This document shows, one piece after another, positions 8,397 to 17,436 of a DNA stretch of 23,027 bases (positions are counted from its first letter, which is position 1; each line of letters opens with the position of its first letter). Under the pieces are notes generated by a model that saw only the letters and a program-made list of their open reading frames with translations, had not been told where the DNA came from and searched no databases. A program made the translations under genes and the position numbers. This DNA is from Chara braunii (Eukaryota > Streptophyta > Charophyceae > Charales > Characeae): NCBI GenBank assembly GCA_003427395.1, contig BFEA01000900.1:154770-177796 (forward strand), written 5' to 3'.

Positions 8397-10278
8397 GCTT
8401 ACCGGACCATATTAAGCGACGTTCCCGTCGGTTCGCCAAATCAGAAAGCTATAAATTCATCCATATACCAAATGCTGACGAGAAAGGAACCAATCCGATT
8501 AGCCGACAGACTCAGGTTAAAGGTCTCCCATAATCTGTGCCCACACAACTATCTGCTGCCAAGGTTTCAACCTGGGTCTCCATTGTCCTGACCCTATGAC
8601 GCCAGTGTATTACGCATCAATACTACGGCATAAGTTCCAAATGTCCTCTCAAACCGTCCTCTCCCCTTTGTCCTAGACAAACGTCGGCTTCTCGTTGAGT
8701 GTCCCGGTTAGACTCTTCCTCATAAGCAGAGCCATAACCAGGGACGCGGGCCTTAAATGAGACCTTAGAAGACACTCTCGCCTTCCTCCCGAAAATCCTC
8801 ACAATCAAACGCATATGCATATATACACTTAAATCTCATCTCAACTTTTTCTGCAGTCTAGTACAGAAATGCTAGGTCTCCATCCTGGCCCACCATAGCC
8901 TGGTTGATCGAGCCAGATCTACGACCTACCGCATTGTTATCTTAGCGACAGTACCCTTCGTTGGTTACCCAACAATAACTTTTCTCCTGATAAGCATTCA
9001 ATCGAGAATACCAAAAGACTCGACTCATATCCCCCGCCATCCCATCGGAGTAATTCCCTGAGGTGTGCATAACCCCTTTAACTCTCACCCCTTTGGCAGA
9101 CGAGGGCCCGCTGCCAGGTTGTGCCGGCAAGCAGCCATCCACTAGGGGTTGCGCCCTAGAGGTGCTAACCTTTACCGCTTAGCTTGGTCTTCCTCAAAAT
9201 GCCCTAGGATTAGCACAAGTGTCTGGACGGTGTGTCGCAATAGACTACAGGCCCACTGCGGGACTACGCAGGGGTCTGTCTCACATAAAAGTGTTTACCG
9301 GTTCCCTATGGGACAACATAGAGAGCACGACACCCTTCTCACAATCATAAGCAAAAATCACCGCCAGGTTCACTAGGTCGTGGCCCCTGACTTGATCAGA
9401 GATAGTAAACCACACATCCCAATGACATCTATCAAATGCACTGATTTGCGACACGCTCAATTCCATCCAAAACAGTCTTTCTGGTCCTTCTCGTCAGACT
9501 TTATCAACTCAAACTTTGTTTACCATGCCCTTAAATTTATTAACCACCTTTTACAAGAAGGAGATCTCTCTCAATAGGTCTCCCAACCATCCCTCTCTCT
9601 CTAGGATTAACTTTCACACGACCTTTCATTAAAACATCTCCCTTCTCTGAAGATGAGTCTTCCTAAACAATATTACCACCTTCCCAGTCTTAAGGGGTCT
9701 CACCCATAAAACAACTCAAACTGAGAGACCAACTTATGGATCGGGTCCTCTTCACAACTCGACCATAAAACATTCGGCATAGTAAGCATTCGAGTCTCAT
9801 AGACTCGCAAAATCCCTTAGGATTCTCACACTTCTATCACCAAACAGCTGCACTACCTCTCCTTATACTCAGCCCTTTCACCCGCCCGTAAACAGATCGC
9901 ACGAGTATATCAAAGAGTAGACAACATTCACATTCACACAATCCAATACACATGAGATGTATCCCACACATCTCTCACACACAAAGTCACCATTCATCGG
10001 GATAAATCCACACATGTGAGAGTGATTGTGATCGTCATATACAAGGAACAGTCTTAGAAAAAGTCTCAGGTCAATATATACATAGGGGTATAATATCCCA
10101 ACTCAACCCGAACAATCATAGTCACAGCTAAACTGAAACAGCTCTAAACAAGGCGTAACCACACCCCTCAAATCGGTGGGATCCAAGTAACCCAAGACAT
10201 ATCCAGATATCCAACCCATAACACAAGGTCCATCATGCCTCTTTCAGTCATAAGCTTACAGCAGCCTCGAATCGAAGC
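8397..10278 (-). other. Internal domain of the retrotransposon, 3' part, no recognised gene
   Basis: Single-copy sequence in this window, between the 3' LTR and the hAT insertion. On the minus strand it shows coding-like pieces broken by many stops, with no RT, integrase or protease motif. Pyrimidine tracts on the plus strand at 8655-8674 (CCGTCCTCTCCCCTTTGTCC) and about 9578-9603 would be purine tracts on the element's strand and are candidate polypurine tracts. Neither abuts the LTR end at 8396, so the 3' LTR may extend further than the right LTR shows. Nothing else is identifiable. Confidence 0.45.
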
Positions 10279-10286
10279 GTCGTGCA
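10279..10286. repeat. Left 8-bp target site duplication of the hAT element
   Basis: GTCGTGCA, identical to 11603-11610. Eight bases is the duplication length of hAT transposons. Confidence 0.8.
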
Positions 10287-10457
10287 CTATGTTGCACGCC
10301 CGGCCGCGGCCGGGGGGGAGAAATCGGCCGCGGCCTCGGTCGACGGCCAAATCGGCCAGGTTCGGCCTCGGCCGACCAACCAAGTTCGGTACAGGATTTT
10401 TTTTTTTTTTCTAACGCATAAAAAAAAATATACATATATATGGGCGTGTAGGGCTCA

Positions 10458-11160
10458 NNNNNNNNNNNNNNNNNNNNNNNNNNNNNNNNNNNNNNNNNNN
10501 NNNNNNNNNNNNNNNNNNNNNNNNNNNNNNNNNNNNNNNNNNNNNNNNNNNNNNNNNNNNNNNNNNNNNNNNNNNNNNNNNNNNNNNNNNNNNNNNNNNN
10601 NNNNNNNNNNNNNNNNNNNNNNNNNNNNNNNNNNNNNNNNNNNNNNNNNNNNNNNNNNNNNNNNNNNNNNNNNNNNNNNNNNNNNNNNNNNNNNNNNNNN
10701 NNNNNNNNNNNNNNNNNNNNNNNNNNNNNNNNNNNNNNNNNNNNNNNNNNNNNNNNNNNNNNNNNNNNNNNNNNNNNNNNNNNNNNNNNNNNNNNNNNNN
10801 NNNNNNNNNNNNNNNNNNNNNNNNNNNNNNNNNNNNNNNNNNNNNNNNNNNNNNNNNNNNNNNNNNNNNNNNNNNNNNNNNNNNNNNNNNNNNNNNNNNN
10901 NNNNNNNNNNNNNNNNNNNNNNNNNNNNNNNNNNNNNNNNNNNNNNNNNNNNNNNNNNNNNNNNNNNNNNNNNNNNNNNNNNNNNNNNNNNNNNNNNNNN
11001 NNNNNNNNNNNNNNNNNNNNNNNNNNNNNNNNNNNNNNNNNNNNNNNNNNNNNNNNNNNNNNNNNNNNNNNNNNNNNNNNNNNNNNNNNNNNNNNNNNNN
11101 NNNNNNNNNNNNNNNNNNNNNNNNNNNNNNNNNNNNNNNNNNNNNNNNNNNNNNNNNNNN
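10458..11160. other. Assembly gap, 703 N
   Basis: Unknown bases. The gap is bordered on the right by a (GA)n tract and lies between long homopolymer and dinucleotide runs, which probably caused the assembly break. Any open frame crossing it is an artefact. Confidence 0.99.
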
Positions 11161-11238
11161 GAGAGAGAAAGAGAGAGAGAGAGAGAGAGGTGCGCGCGCC
11201 GTGGAGTGGAGGGAGGACCCCTCCCCCACCAACCAATT

Positions 11239-11308
<70 letters not shown>
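11161..11308 (+). repeat. 3' end of a tailed retroposon inside the hAT element
   Basis: The order is (GA)n, a GC-rich link, GGAGGGAGGACCCCTCCCCC (11208-11227, able to form a 6-bp GGGAGG/CCTCCC hairpin), then AACC-AATC repeats to about 11306 and a short A-rich end. The hairpin and tail match 1-108 on the opposite strand. The dinucleotide tract preceding the hairpin differs ((GA)n here, (TG)n there). The 5' part would lie in the gap. I infer a LINE or SINE 3' end nested in the hAT element. Confidence 0.55.
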
Positions 11309-11602
11309 AAGAAAAGAACAGTTTATCAATTATTTTTTTTTTTCTATATATTAATTTTTTTTTTTTAGTCATCGAAATCCACCCCCCCGTTTTTAAAGTT
11401 TCTATGTTTTTTTTTTGCGAGGAGGTAGGGGACCCCCCCCCGACTCGAAACCCGTTCCCCGTCCCCCAAACCCCCTCACCGATCTGCCGCGGCGTCGGCC
11501 GAAAAAACTCGGCCGGACCGGCCACGGCCGCGGGGTTCCCAGCCAAAAACTCGGCCAGCCGCGGCCTGGGCCGAACCCGGCCGCGGCCAGCGTGCAACAT
11601 AG

Positions 11603-11610
11603 GTCGTGCA
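11603..11610. repeat. Right 8-bp target site duplication of the hAT element
   Basis: GTCGTGCA, identical to 10279-10286. Confidence 0.8.
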
Positions 11611-12250
11611 TACTCCTCTCTCATATCTCAACACAACTTGTATAACAAGAGGTTTAACACACTAACTCTCGAGGCCATAGTGGCCTGAAACCATAACTCA
11701 GGACCCACTCAATTTAGAGCAGCTCCTATATACAATATATGGGCGCGTACCCTTTCACAACTCAGGGTGGTAGGGTTAAAAATAAACTCAGCCCTTAAAA
11801 CACAATCTACTCATCTTGAATCGTAGGAAGACATTCCTGGATGAAGGTATATATCTTAAAGAAGGACAAATGCCACTATCAGGGTTAAATCAGTCCTCCT
11901 AGTAAGGTCTCATCCTCACATGACCTCATGATGTGTTCACGTTTATATTACAACCCATACCCTCATCTGTTTCTTAGCTTCGGCGGCCCATACATACGTG
12001 AGGCCCGTTTCTCATACTCTAACCAATCTACCCTTGAGTAGACGCAAAACCTGAAAACCTGCTTATCCAACTTAACCTGAGACCTCTTAAGATCAGACAT
12101 GTACACACAATGCATTAAAAACATATATACACCTCTTCCAACCCGTTTCATATATAGTCAAAATCATGTAAACTAAAACACAAGGCCGGAATCAGACAAT
12201 CAGTTAGCCTTCTACCTTGGCTCCTATGTACACGTATATACACAAGCTCA
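11611..12250 (-). other. Internal domain between hAT insertion and ghost ORF
   Basis: AT-rich sequence with short open pieces on the minus strand, the longest reading from 12151 to 11963. Nothing is recognisable by family. It may be the eroded continuation of the ghost reading frame at 12251-12997. Confidence 0.35.
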
Positions 12251-12997
12251 TGAGAGACGCACTTCGGCAAAACGTAAGGGCATCCTCTATCGCCCTGCTA
12301 CTGCCCTGACCTCATCCCAATCTAGAACCCTGTCATCTGGATCATGGGAGTTCGCATAGGCATCCACAATATTGACCATGTCCCTTAGTCCTTGACTATG
12401 GTGTAAAAATCTTTGGTCCAGGTACAAACCATATATCAGTTCACACGTAAAATGCTCATATCCTCATTCGCGCATCCTCAAAGCGGCTTCTGCTGCAGCC
12501 TCTATCCTTTCTTGTCCCCCGAAATATTTCTCCACCAGAAACTCAGGCAGGACGACTCGCAATGGGGCAGAAGGAAGCCCAAATTCATCGGCATGCTTAA
12601 CTTGTACATGGGTCGCCACTCGCTCGTCCCCTTCATGGACCCGTCTTCTTGTCCATTTTCTCGCAGCTCCCTCAGCTATTCTCAATGGCATCGCAAGCAA
12701 ACTCCCGTGCCCAAGTGCCAACTCAACCCCATGCTTGACCCAAAATGAGGAAGATGCGTACAGGGTTACTCTTACGATCGCGCAATCTTCATCATCATTA
12801 AAGTCGGACTCGATTCAAGCGAAAATACCCACGTCCATCAATATGCCCCACCAAGAAGAGATATACTCTCCTTCCTTGACTCTCCTCGGCAAGGATACCT
12901 CGAGCCCACCTTCCTTTCTAACGGGCAAGGCCATGTTAGGATCTTCCTTTGCATAAGGCATCATAAGTTGCCTTCGCTCTGGTCTGGGTTCTGCCCA
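12251..12997 (-). pseudogene. Ghost ORF of about 249 codons in the retrotransposon interior
   Basis: A single minus-strand frame reads as plausible protein in consecutive open pieces of 60, 116, 58 and 12 codons. These are separated by TGA (12815-12817), TGA (12464-12466) and TAG (12287-12289), and a TGA ends the last piece at 12248-12250. A further TGA precedes the first piece (12998-13000). The text is charged and helix-prone, for example VHEGDERVATHVQVKHADEF and VDAYANSHDPDDRVLDWDEV. Most stops are TGA, as CGA arginine codons become by CpG deamination. The position, 1.1-1.9 kb after the primer-binding site, suits a gag-type ORF. I do not recognise the family and see no CCHC knuckle, RT or integrase motif. 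The plus-strand frames over the same bases look less protein-like. Confidence 0.5.
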
Positions 12998-13000
12998 TCA

Positions 13001-13706
13001 CATAAAACGTCCAGCATACGCCTTCTGTAATCATACTGATAATCGCGTTCTAACATTCCTACCCCTGAAGCCTTGACTTCAGATCATCTTTCTCTAAATT
13101 GCATCTTTTCCAGCGTTTACGACCACCCAACTTAAAGAAAAATAATAATGGTAATAATAATATTGCATTCATAGATATAAAAAATTCATATATCATCAAG
13201 CACATAGCCTTACACAATCAGACGTTAGGCAAACTTACTCAGACAATATCTGGCATATAGGAATGAGTTCAACATATAACTCAAACGAAAATGCTTTTAG
13301 AAAATAATAGTCTAAAGTCCTTAGTTCCAACTCATAGATTCAAGTGGATGGTTCAAACCTGGAAAGATTCAAGCGAAGGTCTAATATCATTTACAACCCT
13401 ATTGCCCCATCAACTGTAAGCAAAATAGTCTAAGTGTTAGCTCCTTCACTGTTTTTTTTACTGCCTCTAGGATCAAATACCCTCCTTTAACAAAAAGGGT
13501 GTCAAGCAAATCTACTACTTCTCATAGCCCTTGCTATTGAGGTCATAGTACGGGGCTCACTACAGCCATTCACCGCTATATACGCCCATCCCAAACACAT
13601 CACGCGTGGCAGACCTCACACTTTCATGGCTATATAACCTAACAACCACTTAGAACCCAGACTCAAGGATCCCTTATTCAAATTCATAAAGCTTTTGACC
13701 TCCTTA
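13001..13706 (-). other. Internal domain, AT-rich, heavily eroded
   Basis: This lies between the two ghost reading frames. Fragments on the minus strand still read in protein-like fashion (for example around 13330-13480), but stops are frequent and the middle (about 13140-13190) is a degenerate AAT/ATA repeat. It could be an eroded coding region or a spacer. Confidence 0.35.
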
Positions 13707-14051
13707 GCCTAACTTTCCTCGAAGCCCTTCGATGACTTCTAACATAATAGGCCCCCTTACAAGGCCAACTCCCACAACCCTCACACTCAGCGTGTTGATA
13801 CCCCCTCATCTCCCTTTAGCCATATCGGTCATCCAAGGCATCGTCCAAAACCTACCAATTTTTAAGGTCAAGGGAGGGTATCGATTCCACCTACCACCCG
13901 GCCAGTCAAAGTACATGATCGCATAGTCAAAACGTCTATCCTGCCTGTGCCATCGTTACTGCACTAGCCACAACCACCTCACATAATCAACTCTGACTCG
14001 CTCTTTATCCAGTACCGTCAATAGATTAATCATAAAGTCTAAGGAAACTTC
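13707..14051 (-). pseudogene. Ghost ORF starting shortly after the primer-binding site
   Basis: One minus-strand frame is open in pieces of 31, 49 and 33 codons (14051-13959, 13955-13809, 13805-13707), separated by TAA and TGA. The text is rich in W, R and hydrophobic residues, for example DFMINLLTVLDKERVRVDYV and YAIMYFDWPGGRWNRYPPLT. It begins about 70 bases downstream of the primer-binding site, where retrotransposon gag or an upstream ORF is expected. It is in a different frame from the 12251-12997 stretch, so at least one frameshift or spacer separates them. No known domain is recognised. It could be a decayed gag, an extra ORF1, or chance. Confidence 0.4.
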
Positions 14052-14120
14052 TCATTTTGGCTGGTTCTCACAGTCTCATACCCGGATGTCGTTCCACCAG
14101 GGACAATGGAAGGCAACCGT

Positions 14121-14140
14121 TATCCCCGGCAACGGCGCCA
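14121..14140 (-). other. Primer-binding site, tRNA-Asp type
   Basis: On the minus strand TGGCGCCGTTGCCGGGGAT is complementary to the 3' end of plant-type tRNA-Asp (ATCCCCGGCAACGGCGCCA, including the CCA). It starts two bases after the 5' LTR end at 14143. tRNA-Asp priming of this form is known from Athila-type and some other Ty3/gypsy elements of plants. This site fixes the element's orientation and shows that the repeat at 14143-21028 is an LTR rather than a segmental duplication. Confidence 0.85.
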
Positions 14141-16471
14141 CCTGTCGAGCACATCGGTCCGGCACCGCATAGGGCAGCGCAGGACCCTCCCGACCGCGTC
14201 ATGCAGGAGTTGGTTTGAATCCTTCGTCGCAAATATACATGGAGCTTCCGCAAGTCGCTCCGACCGAGTGCACCAACCATACCTCCCGCAAGTCGCTACG
14301 ACAGGATAAAGCCTACGCGAGACACGATTTACCTCCACCTTACGGGAGCTATCACCTCCCTTCGATGGGCGTATCCCCGCCGAGCTACCAGTCCACAATA
14401 CGAAAGCTGATCAGTTGCAATCGCAGAGGTGGACCAGTGGAGGGCGTTTCTCGTTCGCTGTAGCATAGGGGGTACGCGCGATAATATGTCTCTATCACAC
14501 TCGCACGCGAACCAACGCACTGGGGAGGCTGAAATCCCAAGCGCGGTCTGTCGTCGGTCGACTAGGACATATCCCACTCACCACGCGCACACCACTCTAC
14601 GAACTCAAAAATAAAACACACACACAAGGGCACGCACAAAACGACACAACACAAATAACGCGACAACGCTCCTAGTCCCTTGGTAACCATCCCATAACTT
14701 TCCAATGCGGAAATCGGATAGGCGTCGCGAGGGAGACTTAGTATAAAACCTGCCGAACGCAGAAATAACTCATATCGACTCGCAATGCAAGCGTACGCAA
14801 GCAATCACATTGATGGCGTACTATGTAATACCCGTACTCACGTGATCCTTGTTAATCTCAAGGGTCGTCTTCGACACTCAAGTGCCGGTTGACACGCGCC
14901 TTGAGGGTTATTCTCTCGACGTAGGACAACCGCCAAGTGCGGTTGAGAACCACACCCTCTTCTGCACCCTGCGGAGAGTGGGTGGTACAAAGGTTCATAC
15001 TTGTAGTGGCGTTCGTCTCTTATGGCCCTGGAGACGAACTCCTTCGCCTAGGGCCCGAAGGGAAGTCAAGTGGTTTGACTTTGACGGCTGCCACGGACTA
15101 AAACGTCCAACTATAAAAAATATCTAAAAAGCAAAGGATAAGCGGAAGTATCATCCCCCTCGAAAACATAATCTGTTCAAGCCTTACGCGCTGTCACAGT
15201 AGGCCGTACGAAACACTCAAGACATATATATACACACACACATATATAGAGAGGGTTATTAGTATAGGACGATCACTTCTCACAGTCATAGTGAGACTCC
15301 TTTCAGCCATATATATGTTTGTGATCGCAGGCAATCAAATCCAGAGTCCGAACCACAAACATACCTGCAATCACATCAAAGATCCAACAAAAGTCCACGC
15401 ACTACACGGGGTCAACTTCAACCATTTTAGCCATACAAACCTCACTCTTGTGCAACTCCCCGAAATAAATACTCAGTACTTTTATTAAATAGCCATTCAA
15501 TAAAGTTCGGGTGAAAACACAATAAAACAATTCAAACCACAGGGCTAAAGTCTTTAGGTTGAGTGACAAGAGTGGATTGGAGTTGAATCGCAAACCGACA
15601 AATCAGCAACCGACCTTTTATCCGTGATATAGAAGGTGATCCTTGTAGGATCAAGCTGAATCTAGCCCAAATTTTAAATCAATCGATCAAGAGGACCTGT
15701 AACACAAGACATACCAATCTCAAGGCTAAACCTATAAGTCCCTTGAAAATAATCTCCATATCACGATTTCACTCAAAATCTTTCTAATTGACTAAGCCTA
15801 AATCTACTGCTAAGTAGTGCCTAAAGCAAAGGTAAACTCTGGCATAATCTACTCTATACAGAGTGGATTGCAAGAATCGCCACCTGTCAAAATATAACCT
15901 ATCTCCTTTAAACTAAGAAAATTTCGACAGCGCTTCCCGTGGAGAAATTGTCTTTTCATAATTTATATCAACCTGAATATGAAAACATAAGTTTCAATTT
16001 TCCAAAGTCCAACTTTGTCTAACTCCCTATATTGGCAAAAAATTGGGCAGCACTCCGTTTAGAAAATGAGACTTTCAGATTTTTACTAAGTCATATATAA
16101 ACTTTAGACAAATTGAACTTTGACAAGTCAAAATTTGACTAACTCCTTAGATTTGCAGTAATTTCGGCAGCACTTCCCGTAGGGAAAGTAGCTTACCAAA
16201 ATTTATATAGAGCCAAGTATAACAAATGATCTCAGAAAATGCAGAAATTGACATAAGTAAAAATAAAGTTGGCTCAGAAAATGCAGAAATTGAATTAACT
16301 CCTATCACTCTAGCACGTGGCGAGCACCTAAAGCAACTACCTATCTAATTGAAACTCGGACTAAGTAGTAGCCTCACTCACTCACATGCAGGCCAAACCA
16401 CAAAGATAAGTACTCTCGCCATCTCAACTCAACTTAGCAAACAATAGTTCATAGTCCTTCAATGCTTTATC

Positions 16472-17436
16472 CCTTTATACCCAACTTATATAAGGCATAA
16501 GATCAGGACACCCAAACTTATGGAATGTGCCTTACTTAGCCAGACATAAAGTCACGCCACCCAAACTTATGGAATGAGCCTAACTTAGCCAAAGTATACA
16601 CAAACACATGACACAATAACTTTTCTCTTCTTTGGGCATATAACTAGGCCATTCTAGTCGCCGTGAATTGTTTAAATAACCAAGTTATATGTATCCCTCT
16701 GAACTTAATCTTCAAGGTGGACGTAGGACTGAGCCATTCATCTTAGAAGCAATGCTCAGCCGACCCAAGTTACCTTCAGTTATACTCTTAATTTTACTCT
16801 TTTCAGGTTGTGATATGCCATAGTTAGACCACCTAAACTAATAAAACAGTCTGATCAGCTTGTTCATAAATAAAATAATAATAAAATATAGCCAAATTAT
16901 AATATTGGGTTCCAGCATGTGTGGGCTTTGAGTCAAACCACCTGAACTTATAAAACAGTCTGACTCTCTGCCTGATCCGTTTCTCTCTGATCCAAGCTCT
17001 GCGTGACATCGGGCTAGACCAACTGAACTTACAGAACGGCCCACACTCTGTCAAGTTTATTTTCTCATAATAAAGCAGGAAGAGGTTGAGGCACCTAAAC
17101 TTATAGAACAGCTCAGACCTGCTCGTTCAGAACCAGATAAACAGAGGAAATCCCAAAATAACCAAGGCAACCAAGACACTTGAACTTACAGAACACACTT
17201 GGCTCCTAAAAAGTAAACCATAAGCTTCCCTCGCAAGTTAGAGCAACCAGACCACCTAAACTTATAGAACAATCTGGTCCTCAAGACGATCCCACAGCAC
17301 TAGGTCTCCCCAAACTTATGGGGACTTCCCAACCTCCAGAGCAGTCAGACCACCTAAACTTATAGAACGGTCTGACGCTCCACACAATCCAAAGTAAACA
17401 TAGCACTGGGTCTCCCCAAACTTATGGGGGCCTCCC
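16472..17436. repeat. Stem-loop array, right LTR copy
   Basis: This is the counterpart of 3773-4710, with the same series of CCTAAACTTATAGAAC cores. Some stems are intact (GTCAGACC/GGTCTGAC around 17344-17376; CCAAG/CTTGG; both CCCC/GGGG units), while others have single mismatches. One unit is better preserved here than on the left: GGTTGAGGCACCTAAACTTA, about 17086, closed by a downstream CTCAGACC. In the left copy this unit has lost four bases. TATAAAGG on the minus strand (16479-16472) is unchanged. Confidence 0.65.

Larger units (their letters stand above)
10287..11602. mobile_element. Non-autonomous hAT-type transposon, contains assembly gap
   Basis: The ends are perfect 13-bp inverted repeats: CTATGTTGCACGC at 10287-10299 and GCGTGCAACATAG at 11590-11602. 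Similarity extends with one small difference through GGCCGCGGCCGGG. The element is flanked by the 8-bp duplication GTCGTGCA. Both subterminal regions are packed with TCGGCC and GGCCGCGGCC motifs (about 10300-10378 and 11484-11589), as expected of hAT transposase-binding sites. The sequenced interior has T-runs and microsatellites but no transposase. A transposase could only lie in the 703-base gap, which is too short for a full one. It sits in the retrotransposon's internal domain and so is younger than it. Confidence 0.8.

Noticed and set aside
10256-11307. Apparent frames of 277-341 codons across the gap
   Set aside because: They are open only because the 703 N bases contain no stop codons.
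12413-12748. 111-codon plus-strand frame
   Set aside because: It is antisense to the ghost ORF, whose frame is longer overall, continues through neighbouring pieces and has more protein-like composition.
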